A stretch of 64,000 nt of DNA from DATJLY01 sp963729295 (lineage in GTDB: Bacteria > Pseudomonadota > Alphaproteobacteria > ATCC43930 > CGMCC-115725). Below, piece after piece: positions 34,264-43,585 of the stretch; position 1 is the stretch's first letter, and each line of letters opens with the position of its first letter. Both the position numbers and the translations under genes were made by a program. Below the pieces are notes generated by a model. It did not search any database and was not told where the DNA came from. It saw only the letters and a list, made by a program, of their open reading frames with translations. The DNA lies in assembly GCA_963729295.1 (NCBI GenBank), contig CAVSNJ010000028.1, forward strand, positions 186,001-250,000, given 5' to 3'.

Positions 34264-35217
34264 TCACGACAGGCGGCGCCACAGCGCCGTTCCCTCGACC
34301 ACATGCCAGGCGGCGAGCGATGCCGCGCCGAGGATGAGCTCGCGGCCGCGTTTGAGGAGCGAGAGGGCGAGGCCGAATTCCGGGGGAATCCCGAGCGCAG
34401 CGCCGAGGATCGCGTAGCTTCCCTCCTGCACGCCGGCCGCGGCCGGCACGAAGAAGGCGGCGTTGCGGATGGCGAAGATCGCGCTCTCGAGCACTATTAT
34501 CGTGGCGAAATTCACGGCGACGCCCATCATGGCGAAACCGATCGCGGCCTCGCCGATGCCGACGAGCCAGGCGAGCGTGTGGATGAGAAGCGCGCGCAGG
34601 AGCGCCGGGCGGCGCACGTAGATCGCGCGGACGCGGTCCTCGACCGACGGGTTGCGCCTGTCGCCGAGGAGCCGCTCGGCGAAATTCTGCAACACGTGCA
34701 CGATGCCGCAGCTTTGCGCCAGGACGAAGAGCACGGCGAGGAATCCGAGCGCGAGCGCGCCGAGCACGGTCCACCTGATGAGCGGATCGCCCGGCCGCGT
34801 GAGGATGAGCACGGCGAGGCCGAAGAGCGTGAAGACGATCTGCCCGCTCATCTCCAGGGTGAGATCGACGACCGTTGTCGCCATCGCCACACCGGTCGCG
34901 ACGCCGCGCTTCGCCATGGCGCGCACACCCAGAAGCTCGCCCGCCGCCGGCACGATGCCGAGGAGGTCGCTGCCGGCATCGCGCAGCGCGCGGAACCAGA
35001 CGAACTCGGCAGCAGCAGGGCGCGGCGCGGGCGTGATCGCGCGCCACGCGAGCGCGCACAGCACGAGCGGCAGCAGGTGATAGAGCGTCATGAGGCCGAG
35101 CCCGCCCCAGCCCGCCATCTCGAGCGCGTGGCCGACCGCCGCCATGCCCTGCCAGGCGATGAACAGCACGCCGGCGAGCGCGCCCGCGAGCGCGAGGAGG
35201 GCGAGAGCGAGCTTCAT
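34264..35217 (-). CDS. hpnL: hopanoid-associated membrane protein HpnL
   Basis: 317 residues, hydrophobic with about seven helices and charged loops, of the lysylphosphatidylglycerol synthase-TM/HpnL family. GIVPAAGELLGVRAMAKRGV and the FFVPAAAGVQEGSYAIL segment (Gly-Val-Gln-Glu-Gly) are family hallmarks. It probably moves or presents hopanoid intermediates or products at the inner membrane. It starts at 35217, overlapping the hpnK stop by four bases (ATGA). Confidence 0.88.
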   Translation of the reverse strand: MKLALALLALAGALAGVLFIAWQGMAAVGHALEMAGWGGLGLMTLYHLLPLVLCALAWRAITPAPRPAAAEFVWFRALRDAGSDLLGIVPAAGELLGVRAMAKRGVATGVAMATTVVDLTLEMSGQIVFTLFGLAVLILTRPGDPLIRWTVLGALALGFLAVLFVLAQSCGIVHVLQNFAERLLGDRRNPSVEDRVRAIYVRRPALLRALLIHTLAWLVGIGEAAIGFAMMGVAVNFATIIVLESAIFAIRNAAFFVPAAAGVQEGSYAILGAALGIPPEFGLALSLLKRGRELILGAASLAAWHVVEGTALWRRLS

Positions 35218-36080
35218 GGCGCTGCCGTCGCGAGCGCGCCGAACGAGGTCGCCTCGAGGCCGCATCGGGCCAATGCCGCGCGCACGCCGGGATCGGTGAG
35301 CGCGTCGAGCTCGCGCCGGCCGTCGTAATCGGCGGGCCACGCGCCGAGGCCGCCGAAGCGTCGGGTCGCGGCGTGGACGTAAAGCTCCGACACGCCTTCG
35401 GGCAGGCGCGCGAGGTAGCCCTCGACGCGGCGCGCGCTCATCGCGCCGCTGTCGGACAGGCCGAGGAGCCAGTCGTTGCAGCAGATGCCGGCCGCGCCGA
35501 AGACGCGCTTCATGTGCCGCGCGCGGCGCGCCTGCACGAGCCAGGCGAAAATCCTGGCGCCGAGCCGGTCGCCAGTCGCGCGCCACGCGAGCAGCGGCGG
35601 CTCGCGCGGCACGCGGATCGCGGCAATGCCGTATTCGGGCGCCAGCCGCAGCAGCGCGTCGCGGATGACGGGATGCATGTGGAAATGATGATGCGCATCG
35701 ACATGGTCGAGCGCGAGACCGGTGCGGCGAAAGGCATCGAGCTGAGCGCGGATTTCCGCCTCGACCTGACGGCGCGCCGAAGCGCGGCAGAAGATGGCGA
35801 TGCCGGCGCGGATCACGTCATCGCCGAACCTGCCGTCGCTGCCGACGAGATCGGGAATGGCATCGGACGGCAGGCACGGCTTGCCGTCGACCAGCACGAG
35901 GTGCAGTCCGACCGCGAGCCTGGGCAATCGCCGCGCGCGCGCCACCGCGTCGTCCGCAGCCTCGCCCGTCACCATGAGGCTCGCGGCCGACAGGATGCCC
36001 TTCAGGTGGCCCTCTTCGACCGCTTCGTTCACCGGCACGGCCAGGCCGAAATCGTCCGCGGTCACGATCAGGCGCTTCAT
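35214..36080 (-). CDS. hpnK: hopanoid N-acetylglucosamine deacetylase HpnK
   Basis: 288 residues of the ChbG/YdjC deacetylase family. MKRLIVTADDFGLAVPVNEAVEEG opens with the metal-binding Asp-Asp, and LDHVDAHHHFHMHPVIRD carries the His ligands. In hopanoid synthesis it removes the acetyl group from N-acetylglucosaminyl-bacteriohopanetetrol to give the glucosamine form. Overlaps hpnI by four bases upstream and hpnL downstream, so the three are one coupled unit. Confidence 0.92.
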   Translation of the reverse strand: MKRLIVTADDFGLAVPVNEAVEEGHLKGILSAASLMVTGEAADDAVARARRLPRLAVGLHLVLVDGKPCLPSDAIPDLVGSDGRFGDDVIRAGIAIFCRASARRQVEAEIRAQLDAFRRTGLALDHVDAHHHFHMHPVIRDALLRLAPEYGIAAIRVPREPPLLAWRATGDRLGARIFAWLVQARRARHMKRVFGAAGICCNDWLLGLSDSGAMSARRVEGYLARLPEGVSELYVHAATRRFGGLGAWPADYDGRRELDALTDPGVRAALARCGLEATSFGALATAAP

Positions 36081-37231
36081 CCCACCGTACCGGGCTCCTG
36101 AGCCAAGAGCGTGCCGCCGCGGCCGATCGCGAAGCGGCGACGGCGCCAGCGCACGTTGCTGCTGGCGAAACTCAGCGCCCAGATAGCGAAGACGAGACAT
36201 TCCCGCAACGGCAGCAGCCACGGCTGCGCCGGCCCCGGGATGGCGAAGCGGCGGCGCGCGAGACAATGGAGCGCCGTGCGCAAGGCCACATGCACAGCGA
36301 TGAGCGCCGCGCCATAGGCCGGATAGGGCCAGAGCAGCGCCGCGAGCAGCGGCAGCGGGTGCATCGCGCACGACATGAAATGCTCGCCCGGCTTCACCGT
36401 GCGCACGGTGCGCGACCAGCGCAGCTCATGCTCGATGAGCGAGGTGAAATTCTCCGCGACGACCGTGTCCACCAATTCGCCCGACAGCACGACGCGATAG
36501 CCCGCGCGCGCGATGAGGCGGCCCAACAAGAAATCGTCGGCGAGGCGGAAGGCGAGCCTGCCCAATCCGCCGATCGCCTCGAGCGCGTCGCGCCGCACCG
36601 CCGTCACCGGCCCGAAGCAATATGCGACATCGCGCATCCCGGCATCGACCACGGCCGAGGGCAGGAACCAGTCGTTGATGAAGAGCGCGCCGAGCTGCGA
36701 GCTCAGGCCGCCCGTGGGCGCGCCGCGATAAAGGCACGTCACCGCGCCCACCGTGCGGCGCGCGAGCGGCGCCACGACCTCGGCGATGAGATCGGGGCCC
36801 GCGATCGTGTCGCTGTCCGACACGATGAGGATGTCGTGCCGCGCCGCGCGCTCCATGTTGAGGAGGTTGCTGACCTTGCGGTTGGTGCCGTGCTGGCTGG
36901 CGTCGATGACGAGCGCGATGTCGCGCTGCGGCCGGTCGGCGATGAGGCACCGCGCCACCACGACCGCCGGATCGTCCGCGTCGGCGACGCCGAGCACGAG
37001 CTGAAGCTCGGGATAATCCTGGTCGCAGAACGAGAGCAGGCAGTCGTAAAGCCCGGCCTCGGCGCCGCACAGCGGCTTCAGCACGCTGACGCCGGGGCGC
37101 CAGGTTGTGGTGGCGCACGCCCTGCCCTGCCAGCGTGCGACACGCCAGATCGCGAGCACCAGATAGGCCCAGCCGGCAAGCGCAACGACGCCGCCCAGCA
37201 GAACCGGGACGGGAATCGGCAGCGGTAGCAA
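36077..37231 (-). CDS. hpnI: hopanoid glycosyltransferase HpnI
   Basis: 384-residue GT2 (ceramide-glucosyltransferase-like) enzyme that adds N-acetylglucosamine to bacteriohopanetetrol at the inner membrane. N-terminal helix, VSVLKPLCGAEAGL, ILIVSDSDT (donor metal DxD), YCFGPVTAVRRDALEAIGG, LADDFLLGRL and the acceptor-site ELRWSRTVR, then C-terminal helices. The start is TTG at 37231; upstream in-frame codons give no better choice. Followed by hpnK and hpnL in one operon; hpnJ (radical SAM for the cyclitol form) is absent here. Confidence 0.92.
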   Translation of the reverse strand: MLPLPIPVPVLLGGVVALAGWAYLVLAIWRVARWQGRACATTTWRPGVSVLKPLCGAEAGLYDCLLSFCDQDYPELQLVLGVADADDPAVVVARCLIADRPQRDIALVIDASQHGTNRKVSNLLNMERAARHDILIVSDSDTIAGPDLIAEVVAPLARRTVGAVTCLYRGAPTGGLSSQLGALFINDWFLPSAVVDAGMRDVAYCFGPVTAVRRDALEAIGGLGRLAFRLADDFLLGRLIARAGYRVVLSGELVDTVVAENFTSLIEHELRWSRTVRTVKPGEHFMSCAMHPLPLLAALLWPYPAYGAALIAVHVALRTALHCLARRRFAIPGPAQPWLLPLRECLVFAIWALSFASSNVRWRRRRFAIGRGGTLLAQEPGTVG

Positions 37232-37391
37232 CGTTCCCCCGAACCACGCGGCAGTTTGCGGCCGGAGAGCGTTCGGCTCAGGGCAGGAAGCGGCGCCGTG
37301 GTTCGGATCGCGATTGCCGTCGCTGAGGCCGAACCGGCCGAGCCTTCCCCGAAAAGTTGAAGCGCTCCAACCTTTTTCGACTTGTTGTCCA

Positions 37392-37422
37392 AAGTACTAA
37401 AGCTTTCGTACTTAGGGGTCAA
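37392..37422 (-). promoter_or_regulatory. hpn operon promoter covered by a 22-bp palindrome
   Basis: On the minus strand TTGACC (37422-37417), 17 bases, TAGTAC (37399-37394) form a sigma-70-type promoter about 156 bases before hpnI. A 22-bp dyad, AAGTAC-x-AAAGCTTT-x-GTACTT (37392-37413, 20 of 22 positions matching), covers the spacer and -10. That layout fits a repressor operator; the regulator is unknown. A second, wobble-containing stem lies further down the leader (about 37351-37379). Confidence 0.6.
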
Positions 37423-37438
37423 TCGAAACAAGCGAATG

Positions 37439-38443
37439 TTAGCTTGCCCCGACAGGTGAAACGCGCGGCATCACGTGCTCGACGAAGGACCGCATCGAAC
37501 GCCGCACAACCTCCTCGGGCATCAGGCCGAAATCCATGAGGAGCGCGATATGGCCGATGCCCATGCGGGCGAGCTCGCCGACCTTGCCCGCCACCGTCTC
37601 AGCCGAGCCGAAGAGGGCAAGCCCGCTCGCCAGCACGTCGTCATAGCTCTGGCGCCGGGCATAAAGCCGGGTCGCGACGTACAGATCGAACGGGCCGGCC
37701 GCGTTTTTCCGCGCTTCCTCGTCGCTCTCGGCGACGTGGCAATGAAACGTGTAGATCGCGTCGTCTTCGCCCGCCGCGTGGCCCGCTTCGGCCTGGCCGC
37801 GGCGATAGGCTTTCTGCAACTCGCCGACATCGGCGAAATTCCCCGCGGTGGCATAGGGAATGGCCATGACGCGGTTGCCTTGCCGGCCGATGTGATAGGA
37901 CGCCTCGCGCGCGAGCGCCGCGACATAGATCGGCGGGGTCGGACGCTGCACCGGCCGGACGTTCAAGGCGACATCCTCGATCCGGTGGAACGATCCGCGA
38001 TGCGTGACGCGCTCGCCGGCGAGGAGGCGGCGCACGAGCATCAAGGTCTCGTCGAAGCGCGCGCGCTTGTCCTCGACGGCGACGCCGAAGCCCGCGAATT
38101 CGTGCTGCAAATAGCCCGAACCCACGCCCAGCACGAGCCGTCCCGCGGACAGGACGTCGAGCATCGCATAGTTCTCGGCAACAATCAGCGGATTGTGGAA
38201 GGTGAGCGTCGAGATCGCCGGGCCGAGCCGCAGGCGCTTCGTTTTCTGTGCGAGCGCCGCCAGCATCACCGCGGGATTGGGCACGACGCCATATTCGTGG
38301 AAATGGTGCTCGGCGACGAAGAGCGTGTCGTAGCCCAGGGATTCCGCCGCTTCGCTCGCGCGGAAAAGCTGCGCGTAATACTCCGCCACCGAGCGCGCGC
38401 CGGCCGGGTGATGGTCCATGACCGAGAAAAGCGAATAGCGCAT
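37439..38443 (-). CDS. luciferase-like flavin monooxygenase (LLM class)
   Basis: 334 residues, same fold as the 5166 gene: MRYSLFSVMDHHP, LFVAEHHFHEYG, LGPAISTLTFHNPL, GRLVLGVGSGYLQHEFAGFG phosphate loop, and TPPIYVAALAREAS. FMN- and O2-dependent. ATG 38443 opens the first strand; upstream extension to 38647 has no support. It ends 17 bases before the hpn -35 box. Substrate unknown. Confidence 0.87.
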   Translation of the reverse strand: MRYSLFSVMDHHPAGARSVAEYYAQLFRASEAAESLGYDTLFVAEHHFHEYGVVPNPAVMLAALAQKTKRLRLGPAISTLTFHNPLIVAENYAMLDVLSAGRLVLGVGSGYLQHEFAGFGVAVEDKRARFDETLMLVRRLLAGERVTHRGSFHRIEDVALNVRPVQRPTPPIYVAALAREASYHIGRQGNRVMAIPYATAGNFADVGELQKAYRRGQAEAGHAAGEDDAIYTFHCHVAESDEEARKNAAGPFDLYVATRLYARRQSYDDVLASGLALFGSAETVAGKVGELARMGIGHIALLMDFGLMPEEVVRRSMRSFVEHVMPRVSPVGAS

Positions 38444-38545
38444 GGTTGATCTCACGCTCCAAAGCCTAACACCAAAGGCCGGGTTGTCACGCGCGGCCGG
38501 CGCGCGCATGCTGGCATCTTCAACTCCCCGTCGGGAGCAAGGGAA

Positions 38546-38728
38546 ATGAGAAAAGAACGATGGTCGAAGGCGGGCACCGAACCGACCTTGTGGGAGGTTT
38601 TGGCGGAACCGATCGTGCTGAGCCTGATGCGGGCTGACCGCGTCCAACGCAGGGATGTGCTCGCAGCGGTCGCGAGCCCGCCCGGTCGCATCGTGCTCGA
38701 TGCCGAAAGGCTGCGAATTCCGGCGTAG
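38546..38728 (+). CDS. small unrecognised protein
   Basis: 60 residues: MRKERWSKAGTEPTLWEVLAEPIVLSLMRADRV and a hydrophobic-poor C-terminus. AAGGGAA lies directly before the ATG. Rich in Arg and Leu, cytosolic. Many alphaproteobacteria carry small proteins with an Lys-Arg-Trp start followed by LWEVLA-type helices, but no function is known to me. It is divergent from the luciferase-like gene (102 bases) and convergent with the molybdenum hydroxylase gene. Confidence 0.55.
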   Translation: MRKERWSKAGTEPTLWEVLAEPIVLSLMRADRVQRRDVLAAVASPPGRIVLDAERLRIPA

Positions 38729-38737
38729 TCCCCCGGT

Positions 38738-41065
38738 TCAGGATGCCGCGCGTCCGGCGTCGCGGATCGTGCGCCACAGAATTTCCGGCGTCGCCGGCAT
38801 CGCCACGTGATGGACGCCGAGGGGCGAGAGCGCGTCGGCCAGGGCGTTCGACACCGCCGGCAGCGCGCCGACGCAGCCCGCCTCGCCCGCACCCTTCACA
38901 CCCAGCGGATTGGTCTTGGTCGGCACCGGGTTGCCCTCGAGCCGGATGGCGCAGAGATCGTCGGCGCGCGGCATGGCGTAATCCATGAACGAGCCGGAGA
39001 TGAGCTGCCCGTCCTTGTCGAAGCGGATATCCTCGAGCAGCGCCTGGCCCAGGCCCTGGACGATGCCGCCGCAGATCTGCCCTTCGAGCAGAAGCGGATT
39101 GAGCACGGTCCCGACATCGTCGACGACGGTGTAGCGCAAGATCTCGACCTTGCCGGTCTCGGGATCGATCTCGAGCTCGCACACATGCGTGCCGTTCGGG
39201 AAATTGTCGATCGGCGCGCTGTAGACCGCGGTCTCGACCAGGCCCAATTCCATGCCCTGCGGCAGGTTGCGCGGATCGAGCGCCGCGCGCGCGACCTCGG
39301 CAACGGTGAGCGTGCGGTTCGACTTCGCCGACGCGAACACGCCTTCGGCGAACGTGACCTCCGCGTCCGCGACCTGCATCATCTTGGCGGCAATGCGGCG
39401 CGCCTTGGCGATGATCTTGTCGGTCGCCATGAGGAAGGCCGAGCCGCCGATCGTCGCCGTGCGCGAGCCGCCGGTGCCTTCGCCGAACGACACCTTGTCG
39501 GTGTCGCCCTGGATGTAGCGCACGTCCTTCGGGTCGAGGCCGAGCCGGTCGCAGACCAGTTGCTTGTAGATCGTCTCGTGCCCCTGCCCCTGCGTGATCG
39601 AGCCCGACAAAAGCGTCACGCCGCCGGCGCGGTCGAAGCGGATTTCGGCGCCCTCGAAGCCCGGCCCCGCGGCGCGCTCGATGCTGTTCGAAACGCCGAG
39701 GCCCCTGAGCTTGCCGCGCTTTCGCGCTTCCTCGCGCCGCGCGGCGAATCCCGCGCGGTCGGCGAAGCCCAGCGCCAGATCCATGCCGCGCCGGAACTCG
39801 CCGCAATCGAAGGTGAAGGTGAGGCCGGTTTTGAACGGCATCGCCTCGGGCGGGATAATGTTGCGCCGGCGCAATTCGACCGGATCGATCTTGAGCTCGG
39901 CCGCGGCGAGATCGATCATGCGCTCGATCACGTAGGCGTATTCGGGCCTGCCGTTGCCGCGATAGGCGCGCATCGGATTGGTGTTGGTGAAGACGCCGGT
40001 CACGTCGGCATGGATCGCGGGCGTGCGATAGACGCCGGCGAGCGTGCCGAGATTGCCGACGAACACATTGCCGCCGGTCTGGAGATAGGCCCCCAGATTG
40101 GCGATGACATGCACGCGGAACCCCAGGAAATTGCCGTCGCGGTCGAGCGCCAGCTCGGCCGTCACGTGATTGTCGCGCGCCTGCGCGTCGCCGAGGAAAG
40201 CCTCCGAGCGCGTGCTGATCCACTTGACCGGCCGCCCGACCACCTTGGCCGCGAGCAGCACGAGGCCGACCTCGTTGTAAACCGCCGACTTCATGCCGAA
40301 GCTGCCGCCGATGTCGCCGGCGACGACGCGGACGCGGTTCTCCGCGACCTTGAGCACGGATTGGGCGAGCTCGGCGCGGAAATTGTGCGTGCGCTGCAAG
40401 GTCGTGTAGATGGTGTAGCGGTCCTCGCGCTCGTCGTATTCGCCGATCGAGCCGCGCGGCTCCATGGTGGCGCCGGTGACGCGGTTGATGACGAGATCGG
40501 CGCGCACGACATGGGCCGCGCGCGCGAAGGCGGCGTCGGTCTTTTCCTTGCTGCCCTCGAGGTGGACGAAGCAGATATTTTCCGGGCAATCGTCCCACAC
40601 GCGCGGCGCGCCGGGTCCCACCGCCTCCTTGGCGGAGACGATCGCCGGCAACGGCTCGTACTCGACCTCGATCAGCTCGCCCGCATCGGCCGCCTGGGCA
40701 TAAGTCTCGGCGACGACGAAGGCGACGTAATCGCCGACCCAGCGCACGCGGTCCTTCACCAGCGCCGGAAAGCGCGGGCGGTAGAGCGGCGAGCCGTCGC
40801 GCCGCTTCGGCCCCGTCGGCACCGGCAGATCGCCCCAGCCCGATGCTTCCCAATCGGCACCGGTCAGCACCGCGAGCACGCCCGGCGCCGCTTGCGCACG
40901 CGACGTGTCGAGCCGACGGATGCGCGCATGCGCGTGGCCCGCGCGCAGCACATAGCCATGCGCCATGCGCGGGAACACCATGTCGTCGACATAGCGGCCA
41001 CCGCCGCGCAGAAGCCGCGGGTCTTCGAAGCGCGGCACGCCCTGGCCGATCGCGAACTGTCCCAT
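38738..41065 (-). CDS. molybdenum hydroxylase large subunit (xanthine dehydrogenase/CoxL family)
   Basis: 775 residues, the molybdopterin-cytosine-dinucleotide subunit. GGSFGMKSAVYNE, the AYRGNGRPEYAYVIERMID active-site loop (form II-type, not the CO dehydrogenase AYRCSFR) and the catalytic Glu in GVKGAGEAG near the C-terminus are all present. It should hydroxylate an N-heterocycle, aldehyde or similar. Normally an FeS (small) and an FAD (medium) subunit adjoin it; neither is in the window. ATG 41065 shares its A with the methyltransferase stop (TGATG); a GTG lies one codon before. Confidence 0.9.
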   Translation of the reverse strand: MGQFAIGQGVPRFEDPRLLRGGGRYVDDMVFPRMAHGYVLRAGHAHARIRRLDTSRAQAAPGVLAVLTGADWEASGWGDLPVPTGPKRRDGSPLYRPRFPALVKDRVRWVGDYVAFVVAETYAQAADAGELIEVEYEPLPAIVSAKEAVGPGAPRVWDDCPENICFVHLEGSKEKTDAAFARAAHVVRADLVINRVTGATMEPRGSIGEYDEREDRYTIYTTLQRTHNFRAELAQSVLKVAENRVRVVAGDIGGSFGMKSAVYNEVGLVLLAAKVVGRPVKWISTRSEAFLGDAQARDNHVTAELALDRDGNFLGFRVHVIANLGAYLQTGGNVFVGNLGTLAGVYRTPAIHADVTGVFTNTNPMRAYRGNGRPEYAYVIERMIDLAAAELKIDPVELRRRNIIPPEAMPFKTGLTFTFDCGEFRRGMDLALGFADRAGFAARREEARKRGKLRGLGVSNSIERAAGPGFEGAEIRFDRAGGVTLLSGSITQGQGHETIYKQLVCDRLGLDPKDVRYIQGDTDKVSFGEGTGGSRTATIGGSAFLMATDKIIAKARRIAAKMMQVADAEVTFAEGVFASAKSNRTLTVAEVARAALDPRNLPQGMELGLVETAVYSAPIDNFPNGTHVCELEIDPETGKVEILRYTVVDDVGTVLNPLLLEGQICGGIVQGLGQALLEDIRFDKDGQLISGSFMDYAMPRADDLCAIRLEGNPVPTKTNPLGVKGAGEAGCVGALPAVSNALADALSPLGVHHVAMPATPEILWRTIRDAGRAAS

Positions 41066-41895
41066 CACACTTTCTCCGCGACGATGATCTGGTCGACCAG
41101 CCTGCCCTCGCCCACAGATTTCTGCGAGTTGCGGCCGCGGACGAGGTAGTCCTCGCCATTGACGCTCGCGCTCAAGACGAGCGGCGGCTCGCCACGCGCG
41201 GCGCGCGCCTGCATCTCCTGGGGAAATGCGAGGACCGCCGCCGTGACATCGCGCTGCTCGACGACGCGGAACCCCGCTTGCTCGAGGATCGCGCGCATTT
41301 CCGCTGGCGTCGAAAGAAAGCTCGAGGACGGATCATCAGCCCACGGGAGCGGGAAGATCGGCGCTCCCTTGGGGCCGAGCGCCGCCTCGGCGCAGACGAA
41401 GCGCCCGCCGCGCACGAGGACGCGGGCGGCTTCGCCCGCGAGCCGCGGCTTCTCGGCGATGTTCATCGTCACGTTGTGGCACCACACACGCTCGAAGCTT
41501 GCGTCCTTGAACGGCAGATCGAGCGCGCTCCCCTGGTGGAACTCGATCCGCCCGCCGAGGCCGCAGCGCGCCGACAGCGTCTTCGCGGCCGCGATGAATT
41601 CGGGCGTGAGATCGATCCCGGTCACGGCACAACCGCATTCCGCCGTCAGATAGCGGGAGGCGCCGCCGAGGCCGCAGCCGAGATCGAGCACGCGCATGCC
41701 GGGGCGAAGCGCTGCGTACCCGGCAAGCTCGATCGTGGCGACGATGCCGCGGCCGTGCATCTGGTCATAGGGATAAAGCTCTTGCGGAGTGAATTTCTCC
41801 GGATTCTTGCCCGCCGCCCGGAGCGCCGCCTCGATGCGCGCGAGGCGGTCGGTGCCGGCCCAATGGTGCTGGACGATCGTTTCGGTCCCGCTCAT
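41065..41895 (-). CDS. class I SAM-dependent methyltransferase
   Basis: 276 residues. VLDLGCGLGGASRYL is the SAM-binding motif I, AVTGIDLTPEF motif II, and VWCHNVTMNI the motif IV region; N-terminus has YPYDQMHGRGI, as in sarcosine/glycine or ubiquinone-type C-methyltransferases. GGAGAGGCGGAGC precedes ATG 41895. It is translationally coupled to the molybdenum hydroxylase gene, suggesting a shared pathway; substrate unknown. Confidence 0.88.
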   Translation of the reverse strand: MSGTETIVQHHWAGTDRLARIEAALRAAGKNPEKFTPQELYPYDQMHGRGIVATIELAGYAALRPGMRVLDLGCGLGGASRYLTAECGCAVTGIDLTPEFIAAAKTLSARCGLGGRIEFHQGSALDLPFKDASFERVWCHNVTMNIAEKPRLAGEAARVLVRGGRFVCAEAALGPKGAPIFPLPWADDPSSSFLSTPAEMRAILEQAGFRVVEQRDVTAAVLAFPQEMQARAARGEPPLVLSASVNGEDYLVRGRNSQKSVGEGRLVDQIIVAEKV

Positions 41896-41988
41896 GCTCC
41901 GCCTCTCCGTTTTGCGGCAAATCCTATAAGCTGCCGCGCGCCGCGCCAACCATGATAGGATCGGCGGCGATCATCGGGGGCCGGCCTT

Positions 41989-43542
41989 GTGAAGAAATTA
42001 CTGCTCGGCATTTTGGCCGTGTTCGTCGTGGCGGGCGGCGGTCTCTATTGGGGCCTCGCGGTCTATCCGACGCGGATTTTCCGCGCGGCGATCGATGCCT
42101 CGATCGCCTCGCTTCCGCCCGGATATACGGCGTCCTATGGCGGCACGAGTTATGCCCTCTTCGCCGGCACCGGCACGATCACGGGCCTCAGCATCCACGG
42201 CGTCGAGCCCAAAAACTTCGATCTCACGATCGGCTCGCTCACGCTCGTCCATCCCGCCACCGATATCGGCGCGTCGTGGGCGCAGGCGGCGGCCGATCCG
42301 TCGAAGATCGCGCCGGGCCTCGCGCTGCCCGTGGCCGACGACGTCACGGTGAAGGGCATCTCCTATCGCGACGCCGACAACAGGCTGTCGCTGGCGTCGG
42401 CGCATCTGTCGCACCCACGGATCTATCCCTGGGCGCTCCTTCACCCCGGCGTCCCGTCGCTCGAGGAGGCACGCGCCTCGCTCATGGCGCGCACGCACGC
42501 GCCGGCGCCGGGCGATTTCCTGCCGATCCTGCGCGCCGAGGCGCGCTGGACCCTGGGCTTCGGCTATGACGGCTACGAGGCCCAGGGGCTCGACGCGCAC
42601 GGCACCGTGCCGGCGACGCCCAACACGCAAGCCGCCGATGTTTCCTATACGATCCAGAAGATGGTGTCCGGCCGCTACGATCGCGGCAGCGTCGAAAAGA
42701 GCGCGATCGACGGGCTCACCATGCGCTCCGATCTGTTCGGCAGCCTCGGCATCGCGCATGTCGAAATCGAAGGACTCGACATAGCGCAGCCGCTGACGGC
42801 GTTGCTCGACGGCCAGGAAATGGCGCCGGCCCTGCTCGACGGGGTGTCGCTCAAGAGCATGAGCTATGGGCCGATGTCGGTGCAGGGCGAGGTGGGATCG
42901 CCGAGCGTGCTCGGCACGTTCTCGCTCGCCAACGTCGCGTTCGAGCACGGCCTGCTCGTTTCAGCCGATCTTGCTTTCGACGGCGTGCGCGTCAGCCGCG
43001 AGCAGTTGCCGAACCTCAACGCGGTCGATGCGTTCGACCGGCTCGGCCTCGACGCGATGACGTTCAATGTCGATCTGGGATATCGCTGGGATCTGGCGAA
43101 AGGCGTGATGACGGTCGAGAAGGCGACGCTCGAGGTGAAGGAATTGGGCTCGCTGTCGCTGTCGTTCGTCATCGCCAACGCCGCCCAGCCGCAGGATCTG
43201 CTGGCGAAGTCGCGGCTCGTCCACGCCACGCTGCTCTATAAGGACGCATCGCTCGCCGACCGCGCGCTCAAGATCGCGGCGACGGAAAAGGACATTGATC
43301 CGGACGATCTGCGCGCGCAACTCATCGGCTCGGTGCAGCAAATGGCGCAAGCTCCGGGCGCCACGCAAGCCACCGCCGCGACCGCGCGCGCCGTCGGCGA
43401 TTTCCTCAACGCGCCGCGCTCGCTCGCGATCGAGCTCGCGCCGAAGGAGCCGGTGCCGCTCGTCTCGCTGCTCGCGGCGGGCAGCATCCCGCCCGAGCGG
43501 CTCGTGCCCGCGCTCGGCCTCTCGATCGCGGCCAACCGCTAG
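41989..43542 (+). CDS. large exported protein of unknown function
   Basis: 517 residues with one N-terminal hydrophobic segment (LLLGILAVFVVAGGGLYWGLAVYP), so membrane-anchored with its bulk in the periplasm. The rest is a long run of amphipathic beta strands (for instance TITGLSIHGVEPKNFDLTIGSLTLV) that recalls AsmA or DUF945-type lipid-contact proteins; this is a shape impression only. The start is GTG 41989 behind a G-rich stretch. It is divergent from the methyltransferase over 93 bases. Confidence 0.7.
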   Translation: MKKLLLGILAVFVVAGGGLYWGLAVYPTRIFRAAIDASIASLPPGYTASYGGTSYALFAGTGTITGLSIHGVEPKNFDLTIGSLTLVHPATDIGASWAQAAADPSKIAPGLALPVADDVTVKGISYRDADNRLSLASAHLSHPRIYPWALLHPGVPSLEEARASLMARTHAPAPGDFLPILRAEARWTLGFGYDGYEAQGLDAHGTVPATPNTQAADVSYTIQKMVSGRYDRGSVEKSAIDGLTMRSDLFGSLGIAHVEIEGLDIAQPLTALLDGQEMAPALLDGVSLKSMSYGPMSVQGEVGSPSVLGTFSLANVAFEHGLLVSADLAFDGVRVSREQLPNLNAVDAFDRLGLDAMTFNVDLGYRWDLAKGVMTVEKATLEVKELGSLSLSFVIANAAQPQDLLAKSRLVHATLLYKDASLADRALKIAATEKDIDPDDLRAQLIGSVQQMAQAPGATQATAATARAVGDFLNAPRSLAIELAPKEPVPLVSLLAAGSIPPERLVPALGLSIAANR

Positions 43543-43585
43543 ATTTCCTCCGCGCGCTCGTCCGCCGCCACTGCGAGCTGAGCGA

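Noticed and set aside
38807..41149. Long plus-strand frame (780 residues) opposite the molybdenum hydroxylase
   Set aside because: Composition is Asp/His/Arg-rich and matches the antisense shadow of a high-GC gene; no domain recognised.
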